Below are positions 8,301 to 16,236 of a stretch of 64,000 nt of DNA, one piece after another. Each line of letters starts with the position of its first letter. Positions within the stretch are counted from its first letter, which is position 1. The stretch comes from Kitasatospora cineracea (GTDB taxonomy: Bacteria > Actinomycetota > Actinomycetes > Streptomycetales > Streptomycetaceae). Both the position numbers and the translations under genes were made by a program. The stretch spans positions 372,001 through 436,000 of the forward strand of contig NZ_RJVJ01000003.1 of NCBI RefSeq assembly GCF_003751605.1, in the 5' to 3' direction. The notes under the pieces are model-generated. The model searched no databases. It was not told where the DNA came from and saw nothing but the letters and a program-made list of their open reading frames with translations.

Positions 8301-9123
8301 ATGCGGCGGCCGCCGAGGGGGTGCCGGAGAGGGTGAGCATGCGGTCGGCGACGGTGCGCGGATCGGGGTGGTGGAGTTCACCGGAGAGGGTGCCGCCGGC
8401 CAGGAAGACCACGCGGTCGGCGAAGGAGGCGGCCACCGGGTCGTGCGTGACCATCACGACCGTCGCGCCCAGGCCGTCCACCGCGTCCCGCAGGAGGCCG
8501 AGCACCTCGTGGGCGCTGCGGGTGTCGAGCGCGCCGGTCGGCTCGTCCGCGAAGATCACGTCGGGACTGGTGACCAGCGCCCGGGCCAGCGCGACGCGCT
8601 GCTGCTGGCCGCCGGAGAGCTGTCCGGGACGGCGCGAGGCGTGCTCGCCCAGGCCGACCCGGGCCAGCAGTTCGTGGGCCCGGGCGCGGTCCTGTCGCCG
8701 ACCGGCCAGGCGCTGCGGCAGCAGCACGTTCTGCAGGACCGTCAGCGACGGCAGCAGGTTGAAGGACTGGAAGACGAAGCCGATCCGGGTGCGCCGCAGC
8801 TTGGTCAGCCGGTCCTCGCCCAGCGAGCTGATCTCCTGTCCCGCGAGCAGGACCTGGCCCGCGTCCGGCCGGTCGAGGCCCGCCGCGCACTGCAGGAAGG
8901 TGCTCTTGCCGGAGCCGGACGGCCCCATCACGGCCGTGAAGGTGCCCTTCGGGAGCACCAGGTCGACGCCGCCGAGGGCGTGCACCGCGCCAGCGCCGTG
9001 CCCGTAGCTGCGGCGCACCGCGCGTAGCTCCACGGCGGGTGGAGCGGCGGCGGGCCGGGCGGACCCGGGGGCGGCGGACGGTACGGGCCGGCCGGAGGTG
9101 AAACGGCGCAGGCGGGGCGACAT
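8299..9123 (-). CDS. ABC transporter ATP-binding protein (LolD/MacB type)
   Basis: 274 residues. Walker A is GPSGSGKST near residue 69, the signature is LSGGQQQRVALARAL, Walker B is VIFADEPTGALD, and the switch His is in VTHDP. The sequence DEPTGALD with the LRRTRIGFVFQSFNLLP Q-loop is typical of the LolD/MacB export family. It lies upstream of the FtsX-type permease with about 85 bases between them, forming a two-gene exporter operon. ATG 9123 follows a GAAGG site. A TTGACA promoter lies 31-58 bases upstream. Confidence 0.92.
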   Translation of the reverse strand: MSPRLRRFTSGRPVPSAAPGSARPAAAPPAVELRAVRRSYGHGAGAVHALGGVDLVLPKGTFTAVMGPSGSGKSTFLQCAAGLDRPDAGQVLLAGQEISSLGEDRLTKLRRTRIGFVFQSFNLLPSLTVLQNVLLPQRLAGRRQDRARAHELLARVGLGEHASRRPGQLSGGQQQRVALARALVTSPDVIFADEPTGALDTRSAHEVLGLLRDAVDGLGATVVMVTHDPVAASFADRVVFLAGGTLSGELHHPDPRTVADRMLTLSGTPSAAAA

Positions 9124-9153
9124 GGTGGAGCCTTCCTCGGAGACGGCGCCCCC

Positions 9154-9181
9154 GGTGTACGCGCTCCGGAGGCACTGTCAA
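9154..9181 (-). promoter_or_regulatory. Probable promoter of the ATPase-FtsX operon
   Basis: On the minus strand TTGACA (9176-9181) is followed by a 16-base spacer and TACACC (9154-9159). This is the best promoter match in the 340-base region 9124-9463. Confidence 0.45.
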
Positions 9182-9229
9182 CGCTAGGAAACTCCCAGGT
9201 CACCCACCATGAAGGCGACAGGAGACTTC

Positions 9230-9251
9230 GGGGTGGGGCTATCCCCACCCC
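9230..9251. terminator. Hairpin upstream of the exporter operon
   Basis: GGGGTGGGG (9230-9238) pairs perfectly with CCCCACCCC (9243-9251) around CTAT. It lies downstream of the SCO2583-like gene (stop at 9464) and upstream of the exporter promoter, so it most likely terminates the former. Nothing else recognisable was seen in 9252-9463. Confidence 0.5.
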
Positions 9252-9463
9252 CACCGGGCAGCCAGCCCCCCGGAGGGGGTTTGGTTCCCGGTGGGGCAGC
9301 CGATTTCAGGTTTCAGGTAAAGCGGCCGGTCGTTGGGAGGACGGCTGAGTTCGGGTGGGCGGCCGGGTGCGCGGAGGGCTGCCGGACGTTGGGGAGGTGG
9401 TCGGGTGTGGGGTGGGCGGTCGGTTTCCGGTGAGGAGACGGGGGAGGGGCGGCTGACGTGGGG

Positions 9464-10492
9464 TCAGACCGGTTTCGCAACGGGCTGGGGCAGTTGGTTG
9501 GTGGCGGCCAGTACCTCGCCGCCCGGTTGGGTGCCCAGGGGGCGGCGCAGTTCGGCGATCTCGGGGTCGGCTGCCGAGACGGTGAGGGTGTAGGGGGCGG
9601 GGCCGGTGATGCTCTGGCTGCCGTCGACCCGGGGGGAGAGGCCGGTGGCCACGGCGGTTGCGTCGATGCCGGGGCAGAGCGCCGCGGTCGGCAGCACCAC
9701 GTGGGCGGTCGTGCCGCTGTCGGTGATCAGCCAGCCCCGGCCGTCGGGGGTGTGGGTGGCGCCGTCCACCGTGGTGGGCAGGCCGTAGGCGGCGGCGACC
9801 ACACCGTTCGGGCCTTCGATCTCGACCGCGATGCCCGCGCTGCCCAGTGGTGCGGAGACCGCCAGCGGGGTGTTCGAGCCGGAGCCGAGTTCCAGGTCGA
9901 ACACGAACTCGCCGGGCCGGGTGGCGTCCAGCCGCTGGTAGCCGTAGGAGGCGAAGCGCAGCCAGGGGCCGGTGGACTTCTCGGTGGGAAGCGCGTCGGC
10001 GGCCGCCGGGAAGCGGTGGTAGCCGTGCTGCCCGCACTTGCTGCCGGCGAACGTCCCGCCGTCGGGGAGCGCCTGGTCGCCGGTGGGACGGGGACTGGCC
10101 GCCCGGGCGCCCGAGGAGGCGAGTTGCGGGGTGTGCGCCCGGTTGGGGCCGAACAGCAGCCCCCCGACCACCAACAGGACGATCAGCGCGCCGAGCACGG
10201 CCGTCCACCGTTCGCCCCGGCTCAGCGTGCGGAACCGGTTGCCGAACCGGGCCGGCCGTCCGGGCCGCCCGGATCGGGGGCGGGGGGTACGACGGGTGCG
10301 GGCCGGGCCGTCGGCGGACCAGCGGCGGCCGCCCGGGTCGACCGGGGGTTCGCGGCGCCAGCGCTCGGTGAGCATCCTGGTCCGGGCGGACGGCTCGCTC
10401 ACGGTGGCGGAGCGGATGAACTCCTCGTCCAGGACCAGACCTTCGAACGGGTCCGGGGGTTCCACGGCATCGGGCGGGCGGCGGTCGGGCAT
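9464..10492 (-). CDS. SCO2583/SCO2584-type single-pass membrane protein
   Basis: 342 residues. Residues 14-50 contain DPFEGLVLDEEFIRSATVSE and ARTRMLTERWRREPP, which match the N-terminal domain I remember from Streptomyces SCO2583/SCO2584 proteins. A basic Arg/Pro-rich stretch (55-90) is followed by one membrane helix at ~97-117, then an extracytoplasmic beta-rich domain of about 220 residues with a conserved-looking C-x-P-G pair. Related proteins have been linked to spore wall synthesis, but the assignment here rests on the N-terminal motif only. It is transcribed away from the small tautomerase gene at 10604. Confidence 0.65.
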   Translation of the reverse strand: MPDRRPPDAVEPPDPFEGLVLDEEFIRSATVSEPSARTRMLTERWRREPPVDPGGRRWSADGPARTRRTPRPRSGRPGRPARFGNRFRTLSRGERWTAVLGALIVLLVVGGLLFGPNRAHTPQLASSGARAASPRPTGDQALPDGGTFAGSKCGQHGYHRFPAAADALPTEKSTGPWLRFASYGYQRLDATRPGEFVFDLELGSGSNTPLAVSAPLGSAGIAVEIEGPNGVVAAAYGLPTTVDGATHTPDGRGWLITDSGTTAHVVLPTAALCPGIDATAVATGLSPRVDGSQSITGPAPYTLTVSAADPEIAELRRPLGTQPGGEVLAATNQLPQPVAKPV

Positions 10493-10603
10493 TGCGCCAG
10501 TATGCCCGCCGGGGGTGTCGCCGCGGGACTATGTTCTGGATCACGGACGCGGCAGATCCGGGAAGGCCCCGGTGCAGTCCGCCGTCCGGGGAGGACGACC
10601 GCT

Positions 10604-10954
10604 GTGCCGCAGATCCTGATCGACCACTCGCCGGACCTGGACTTCGACGTCACGGGCTTCGCCAAGGAGGTTCACCAGCTGATTCCCCAGGTCGTCAACA
10701 CCCGGGTGGAGGACTGCAAGACGCTGGTGCGTCCGGCCGCGCAGCACCTGGTCGGTGACGGCGCCTCGACGGAGGCCGTGGTGCTGGTGGAGATCAAGAT
10801 CCTGGCCGGTCGCAGCGTCGAGGTCCGCAGCACGCTCTCCGCCCGGGTGACGGAGCTGCTGCGCGCGTACGTCCGGGTGCCCGCCGCGTTCTGCGTGGAG
10901 GTCACCGAACTCGACCGGGAGACCTACGTGTTCGTGCAGCACTCCGGGCAGTGA
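10604..10954 (+). CDS. 5-carboxymethyl-2-hydroxymuconate isomerase-like small tautomerase
   Basis: 116 residues from GTG 10604, with GGGGAGGAC just upstream. The chain begins (V)PQILIDHSPDL; with the initiator removed, the N-terminal Pro is the expected catalytic base of the tautomerase superfamily. The length, the RSVEVRSTLSARVTELL helix and the final RETYVFVQHSG match the CHMI (HpaF-like) branch. Family members isomerise unsaturated keto acids in aromatic breakdown. No other catabolic gene of that pathway is adjacent, so the actual substrate is open. Confidence 0.75.
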   Translation: MPQILIDHSPDLDFDVTGFAKEVHQLIPQVVNTRVEDCKTLVRPAAQHLVGDGASTEAVVLVEIKILAGRSVEVRSTLSARVTELLRAYVRVPAAFCVEVTELDRETYVFVQHSGQ

Positions 10955-10964
10955 CGGTCAGGAG

Positions 10965-11008
10965 GCCCGGGAGGTCCCGGAGGTCCGGGAGGTCCGGGAG
11001 GTCCGGGA
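10965..11008. repeat. Short tandem repeat, 9-base unit
   Basis: About five imperfect tandem copies of GGAGGTCCG follow the tautomerase stop codon. The unit is purine-rich on the plus strand. No open reading frame of interest covers it. Confidence 0.7.
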
Positions 11009-11175
11009 GATAACGAGGACGAAGGAAGGCTGCGACCGGTGTCTCCCGTACCGGGGAGAATCGTTTCAGCTCGGCCGGGAGACGCGGGGAGGCCGGGAGG
11101 GGTACGGCGCGCCCGCCGGGTGGTGCGAGGGTGGCGGCGGGGCCGGGGCGGGTGGGGCAGTGGGTGGGCCGGGCG

Positions 11176-11730
11176 CTACAGGCCGGGTGTGGACTCGTCG
11201 AACAGGAGGCAGCGGGCCCGGTTGTCCAGGTCGAGGGTGCGTCCGGAGACCACCTGGCGGCCCTGCTCGTCCACCTCCCGCGCGGTGTGGTGGATGCCCT
11301 TCGCCTTGCTCAGGTCGGGGACGCGGGCGGTGCGGTCCGGGTAGCCGCTGTCCGGGAGGAAGATCAGGTACTCCCAGTCGCGGGCCGGATTGTGCACCGT
11401 GGAGCAGGGGTTGGGGGAGAGCCGGACGGTGGCGAAGCGCTTGTCGTTGGCCACCGCGGAGCGGCCGAAGCCGAGCGTCCCGGTGCGGACCAGGTCCAGC
11501 CGCGGGGTGCCGGCGCGGCCCTTCTCCTGCTGGAACACCCGGATCCGGCCGTTCTCCTGGCCGTTGTAGTTCTCGTGCTCGTAGAGGCAGAACGCATCGC
11601 TCGGGCAGGCCGCGACGCCGTGTCCGCGCAGCAGGTGGGCGCCGGAGCGCTGGGCGGTGACCGCGCCTGCGGGGGCGGCAGCGGCCAGGAGCAGCAGTCC
11701 GGCGGAGGCGCAAGTGATCATCTTTTCCAT
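11176..11730 (-). CDS. Secreted peptidase-inhibitor family I36-like protein
   Basis: 184 residues from ATG 11730 (11721 is also possible). A signal peptide covers residues 1-28 with Ala-rich cleavage. The mature part contains ACPSDAFCLYEHENYNG, the two-cysteine crystallin-like motif of the I36 (SMPI) inhibitor family. A second half with LSPNPCSTV and a final C has further paired cysteines. I36 proteins inhibit metalloproteases outside the cell, but many Streptomyces members are untested. The upstream in-frame extension to 11796 is unlikely because the signal peptide would be buried. Confidence 0.7.
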   Translation of the reverse strand: MEKMITCASAGLLLLAAAAPAGAVTAQRSGAHLLRGHGVAACPSDAFCLYEHENYNGQENGRIRVFQQEKGRAGTPRLDLVRTGTLGFGRSAVANDKRFATVRLSPNPCSTVHNPARDWEYLIFLPDSGYPDRTARVPDLSKAKGIHHTAREVDEQGRQVVSGRTLDLDNRARCLLFDESTPGL

Positions 11731-12040
11731 GCCCCACCCAACGAGACCCGCGCGGACCGGGCACGCGCGCGCCCCCCTTTCATGACGGACCGTCACTCGG
11801 GCGGCGGTCTTCGGTACTCAGCGTCACGATTTGGTGTTGAAGCGTCGCGCCGGTGCCACGGATTTCACCCGACGAACAGACGAACGCTCCGCAGCGGGGG
11901 AGGCCCGGACCCGGTCCTGGGGCGGGGCCGGCGGAAGATCCGGGGGAAGACGGGGGCGAAATCGGGGCCGGGGGCAGGGTGTTTCCGGTGTGGGTGGTCG
12001 GGGCCGGGGGTAGGCGGGAGCGGCTTGTGGGCGGGCTTGC

Positions 12041-12070
12041 TTGTGTCGCTGGTCGGGGCGTGTCTATGTT
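12041..12070 (+). promoter_or_regulatory. Possible promoter of the tap-tpg operon
   Basis: TTGTGT (12041-12046), an 18-base spacer and TATGTT (12065-12070) lie 130 bases before the tap start. The rest of the 403-base region 11797-12199 is GC-rich and shows no clear iterons or other genes. Confidence 0.35.
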
Positions 12071-12199
12071 GGGCGGGAGTTCGACGTTCGGCAGGATGCA
12101 AGAAGAGGTGCAGCGGCGCGATGTGTGGCCCCCGCCCGGCAGTGCGGTACGGGAGCGGAGTCGGTTCGACCGGCGCTCCGTTGGCGAAGGAGGCGTGAG

Positions 12200-14536
12200 G
12201 TGACCGGCACCCCGGACGCCATCGGCGCCCTGCTCGGATCCGGCCCCCGCCGGGTCGTCCCGCTGCCCGAACCGGCCGAACGCGAACGCCTGCGGGTGGC
12301 GTACGGGCTGGGGAAGGCCGAGACCGCGCAGGCCCTCGGCATCAGCGCGAGCACGCTCACCGCCTGGGAGCAGGGCCGCCGCGACCCGCAGGGCGAGGGC
12401 CGGGCCGCGTACGCGCGCCTGCTGGAGGGGATCGCCGCGCAGTTGGTAGCGGAGGAGGAAGAAGAAGAGGAGCAGGAAGAAGAGGGAGAGCCGGAGGAGC
12501 CGGGGGCCGGGGCGGTTGCCGAGGGGGGCGTGCCGCAGGCGGTGATGCTGGATCAGCGTCCGGACGGTTCGCTGGTGATGGCCGCGGCCGCGCCGTGCGT
12601 GCAGTGCGGGCAGCCGTCGGTGTACCGGGCGCAGGGACGGCCCATGCACCTCGGTGGTTTCTGCCGTCCGCCGGCGCCGGGGGCAGTGTCGGCGCCGGGG
12701 GCCGTGCCCGCGCCGCCGCCTGTGCCCCGTACGGCCGTGGCCGCGCCCGTGGCGGCTCCGGAGCCGGAGTCGGCGCCCGTGCGGGCGAGGGCGCGGGGTG
12801 CCGAGGCGCGGGGCGGGAAGGGGCGGCGGGCCGTGGAGGCGGAGGACTGGGAGCAGGCGGCCGCCGCGCGCTTCCCGGCGGGGCCGCTGGCCGTGGTCGA
12901 CGTGGCGGCGGACGGGCGCGGGCTGGTCGCGTACGGGGCGGACGGTGCGGAGGCGGCCGGGGAGCGGCCGGCCGGGCGCGGGGTGGCCGAGCTGCTGGAG
13001 TGGGCGCTGCGGGCCCGGCTCGGCTCGGCCCGGCTGCACCGGTACGGCAAGGACGGCGACCCGCTGCTGGTGCTGACCGACGCCGCCGCCACCGAGCTCG
13101 GCCTGCCGCCCGCCGGACGCGACGAGAAGACCCAGTACGTCGCCCGGATCGGCCGCCTGCCCGACACCCACAAGCAGGTCAAGGCGCTGGCCAAGGACGG
13201 CTGGCAGCTCACCCGGCGCGGGTTCGGCCCCTGGGCCCGGATCTACCGCGAACCCGAGGCCGGCCGCCGGCAGTGCGTGCAGCTGTGCGTGCTGCCGTGG
13301 GGCGCCCTGGACGGCGCCGGCTGGAAGCTCCCGGACGGCCTCGCCGCGCCCGAACTCGCCCGCCTGCTCGGCACGTACGCCCGCCGGGTGCACACCCCGC
13401 GCGGCTCCACCGCCGTCTCCGGGCTGGAACTCGTCACCGCGCTGCGCCCGCCGACCCGCCCGGTCCGCACCGACAGCGGCTGGACGTCCGGGCCGGTGGA
13501 GGGCTCCCGGCACCGGGTGTTCGACGCCGCGCCGCCCGAGGTCCCCGACGAGCACCCGCTGGCCGCCGAGCGCGAGGACGACGCCGTCCTGGTCACCGAG
13601 GCCTGGGACTGGCACCGCCCGCTCACCGACCGGGAGGCCGCCGCGCCGTTCGCCGTCGGACTCGACGTCAACATGGCCTTCCTCGCCGCCGCCGGGCGGC
13701 TCAACGTCCCGCTCTCCGAACCCGTGCACGAGCTGAACCCGGCCTTCGACAAGAAGACGCCCGGCAGTTGGCGCGCCGACCTCAGCGGACTCGCCCTCGA
13801 CCCGCTACTGCCCAACCCGTTCACCGCCGACGGCAGCGCGCCCACCGGCCCCGCCTGGTACAGCACCGCCAAACTCGCCTACGCCGTCGAACTCGGCGCG
13901 GACGTCCGCCCCAGCGAGGGCTGGCTGCGCCACGAGTCCGGCCCGTACCTCGACCCGTGGCACAAGCGGCTGCGGCAGGCCTACCTGGACACCATGGCCG
14001 CGCTCGGCGTCCCGGCCGACCTCGCCGACCGCGACCCGGCGGCGTTCCTGGACGCGATGGCCGCGCTCGGCGACGGCGACCCGGCCGAACTGGCCGTGCT
14101 CGGCGCGATCAAGCAGACCGCCAAGGGCACCATCGGCAAGTTCCGCGAGCGCCCCCGCGGCCTCGGCTACCGCCCCGGCCAGCGCTGGTCCGCCCTCGAC
14201 CGTCCGACCTGGGACCCGCTGGTGCGTGCCCTGGTGATCGACACCGCCACCGTCAACCTGCACCGCAAACTCGCCCGGCTGCACGCCGAACTCGGCACCC
14301 CGCCGCTCGCCGTGCTCTCCGACTGCGCGGTCTTCGCCGCCCCCGGCCCCTCGGCGCTGGACGTGCTGCGCCGCCCCGACGGCGGCGTCAGCACCGCGCT
14401 GCGGCTCGGCGTCTCGCCCGGGCACGTCAAGTTCGAGGGCAGCCGGCCGATCGCCGAGATCCGCGAACTGCTCGCCGACGGCGCCAACCCGGCCCGCCAC
14501 ATCAAGACCGGCGGACTGGTCTCCGCCGACGAGTGA
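12200..14536 (+). CDS. tap: Telomere-associated protein Tap
   Basis: 778 residues from GTG 12200, preceded by AAGGAGG. Residues ~28-62 form a helix-turn-helix (AETAQALGISASTLTAWEQGR). Residues 85-100 are a glutamate run. C133, C136, H150 and C155 form a possible zinc site, and the large C-terminal region (residues 160-778) is long and unique to this family. In Streptomyces, Tap binds the 3' overhang folds of the linear telomere and recruits Tpg for end patching. The identification rests on the overall architecture and on the tpg gene 61 bases downstream. The pair implies a linear chromosome or plasmid. Tap/Tpg genes often lie in chromosome arms. Confidence 0.85.
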   Translation: MTGTPDAIGALLGSGPRRVVPLPEPAERERLRVAYGLGKAETAQALGISASTLTAWEQGRRDPQGEGRAAYARLLEGIAAQLVAEEEEEEEQEEEGEPEEPGAGAVAEGGVPQAVMLDQRPDGSLVMAAAAPCVQCGQPSVYRAQGRPMHLGGFCRPPAPGAVSAPGAVPAPPPVPRTAVAAPVAAPEPESAPVRARARGAEARGGKGRRAVEAEDWEQAAAARFPAGPLAVVDVAADGRGLVAYGADGAEAAGERPAGRGVAELLEWALRARLGSARLHRYGKDGDPLLVLTDAAATELGLPPAGRDEKTQYVARIGRLPDTHKQVKALAKDGWQLTRRGFGPWARIYREPEAGRRQCVQLCVLPWGALDGAGWKLPDGLAAPELARLLGTYARRVHTPRGSTAVSGLELVTALRPPTRPVRTDSGWTSGPVEGSRHRVFDAAPPEVPDEHPLAAEREDDAVLVTEAWDWHRPLTDREAAAPFAVGLDVNMAFLAAAGRLNVPLSEPVHELNPAFDKKTPGSWRADLSGLALDPLLPNPFTADGSAPTGPAWYSTAKLAYAVELGADVRPSEGWLRHESGPYLDPWHKRLRQAYLDTMAALGVPADLADRDPAAFLDAMAALGDGDPAELAVLGAIKQTAKGTIGKFRERPRGLGYRPGQRWSALDRPTWDPLVRALVIDTATVNLHRKLARLHAELGTPPLAVLSDCAVFAAPGPSALDVLRRPDGGVSTALRLGVSPGHVKFEGSRPIAEIRELLADGANPARHIKTGGLVSADE

Positions 14537-14597
14537 CCCGTCCGGCAGCGGGACGGTTCCAGTACCCACCAGCAGCAGCGAGGAGAAGTGACGCCCC

Positions 14598-15140
14598 GTG
14601 GGGGAGATCGACGAAGGACTCGAACGGGCCGAGCGGACCCGGCCGATCCCGCACACGGTGCCCGCCCGGGTCCGGTACCTGGTCAAGCGGGCCAAGGGTT
14701 CCACCCGGGCGGTCGCCGACGAGCTCGGCGTCTCCCAGCGCACCGTGCAGCGCTGGCTCAAGGGCAGCATCAGCCCGAAGCCGGACGCCGCCCGGCGGAT
14801 CGAGGAACGGGTCCGGGCCGGCTGGCAGCCGGGGGTGCGCCGCCGGGTCCGCCGGCGGGCCGAGGAGCAGGGCTTCATGCTGCACATCCAGGCCCGCTTC
14901 GGCTACACCGCGGCCGGCGGCTCCACCGACGACCCGCGCGAGCGCCTGATCACCCAGCACCTGCCCGGCGACGTCGCCCGCGAGCTGTACGCCGCCCGCG
15001 ACGCCGGGGCCGGCGAGAGCGAGCAGGAACGGATCCTGGCCGGGGCGCTCCAGGAGCACTACTTCAAGGACCGCGGCCGCCGCGCCGAGGGCCTCACCGC
15101 CGAGATCAACGACCTCGGCTGGCTGGAACTGGAGATCTGA
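14598..15140 (+). CDS. tpg: Telomere terminal protein Tpg
   Basis: 180 residues, close to the usual ~185 of Tpg. It opens MGEIDEGLERAERTRPIP, then has a helix-turn-helix (STRAVADELGVSQRTVQRWL, residues 35-54) and the conserved RARFGYTAA-like block (here QARFGYTAAGGSTDD). It ends with EHYFKDRGRRAEGLTAEIND, all typical of the family. Tpg is linked covalently to the 5' ends of Streptomyces linear DNA and primes telomere synthesis. The gene starts with GTG 14598 after an AGGAG site and is in the same operon as tap. Confidence 0.88.
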   Translation: MGEIDEGLERAERTRPIPHTVPARVRYLVKRAKGSTRAVADELGVSQRTVQRWLKGSISPKPDAARRIEERVRAGWQPGVRRRVRRRAEEQGFMLHIQARFGYTAAGGSTDDPRERLITQHLPGDVARELYAARDAGAGESEQERILAGALQEHYFKDRGRRAEGLTAEINDLGWLELEI

Positions 15141-15264
15141 CGCCCCGTCACCGGCGGTCGCCCGCCGGGCAGTCGCCCGCCGGGCGGTCGGGCCGTCGGC
15201 TTCGGCGTCGGCGTCGGCGCCTGCGGCGAGTCGCCCGGTGCGGCCGAAGCACCGAAGGCGGCCC

Positions 15265-15960
15265 TCAGCCTCGCGGTGAGCGCGTGGTCGTGCCGGCGGT
15301 CAGCCGCCAGAGCCCGGCCACCTCGTAGTAGACGCCGTTGACCAGTTGCAGCAGCACCAGCGTGACCGGCCAGAGCAGTGCGCCGAAACCGGGGACCAGG
15401 TCCATCGGCAGGGTGTAGGCCATCACGACCCGCACGACGGCGTCGAGCAGCATCGCCACGCCCCAGATCGCCGTCGAGACCCGCCAGATCCGCCGGAAGG
15501 CCGGCTCGCGTTCCCACAACACGTCCCAGGAGGTGCCGTCCGATCGGAACCGCCCCTCCAGCAGGGGGCGGCCGCCGTGGAAGAGCAGCGGGCGCCTGGC
15601 CCTGATCGAGATCAGGAACCAGAGCCCGGCCACGCCGGTCAGCCAACCGTCCTTCGCCAGCAGGAACCGGGGGCTGCCGCTGACCAGCGCGGCTGCGACG
15701 CCGAGCAGCATCGTCCCGGCGACGAACCCCGCCATGCCCTCCAGGCTGCGGGTGCGCAGCCACTGCACCGCTGTGGTGAGCGCCGGCAGGAAGGCGCCGG
15801 CCAGCAGCGCGACGAAGACGCCGACACCGGCGGCACGCAGGCCGTAGTACAACGCGACCGGGACCGCGATGTCCCAGACGGTACCGAGCAGCAGGCGTCG
15901 CCCGCTCGGCCGCGGCGGCCTCTCGGAGGGCGCCGCCGCCGGCACGTTGCGCCTGGTCAT
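15265..15960 (-). CDS. VC0807-family integral membrane protein
   Basis: 231 residues from ATG 15960, preceded by GGGAGGAC. Five to six membrane helices run through residues 28-215. Between helices 3 and 4 lie SGSPRFLLAKDGWLTG and RRPLLFHGG, the blocks shared by the VC0807 family. The function of the family is not established. The gene converges on tpg. The 124 bases between them (15141-15264) hold repeated GCCCGCCGGGC units that could act as terminator hairpins. Confidence 0.7.
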   Translation of the reverse strand: MTRRNVPAAAPSERPPRPSGRRLLLGTVWDIAVPVALYYGLRAAGVGVFVALLAGAFLPALTTAVQWLRTRSLEGMAGFVAGTMLLGVAAALVSGSPRFLLAKDGWLTGVAGLWFLISIRARRPLLFHGGRPLLEGRFRSDGTSWDVLWEREPAFRRIWRVSTAIWGVAMLLDAVVRVVMAYTLPMDLVPGFGALLWPVTLVLLQLVNGVYYEVAGLWRLTAGTTTRSPRG

Positions 15961-16236
15961 GACGTCCTCCCGCGGCGAGAAGGGCCGAGCCGGTGAGCTC
16001 ACGGACCCGGCCGCTCACGTCCGGGCGAGGCGGCCGCGCCATCCGCACGACCGCGACGTCGATCGCCGGCTTCAGGATGATTCCGTTCCGGACAACGTCT
16101 GAACCGGCCACCGCGTGCCGGCCGATCGAGGACGCGCGGGCGATGCGGCCGGGTCCCCGGGCCGAGGACAGCAGGCCGTTGCCCTGCCAACGCTCAACTC
16201 GCCCGCTGGAGTCCTCGGTCGCGGTGGTTCGGCGGG

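Noticed and set aside
10965..11008. Iteron-like origin near tap-tpg
   Set aside because: The repeat is purine-rich slippage-type sequence lying more than 1 kb from tap, and no replication initiator gene is present.
15999..16190. Short minus-strand open frame between the VC0807-type and GH43 genes
   Set aside because: No ribosome site, no homology that I recognise, and composition like other spacer sequence. Treated as chance.
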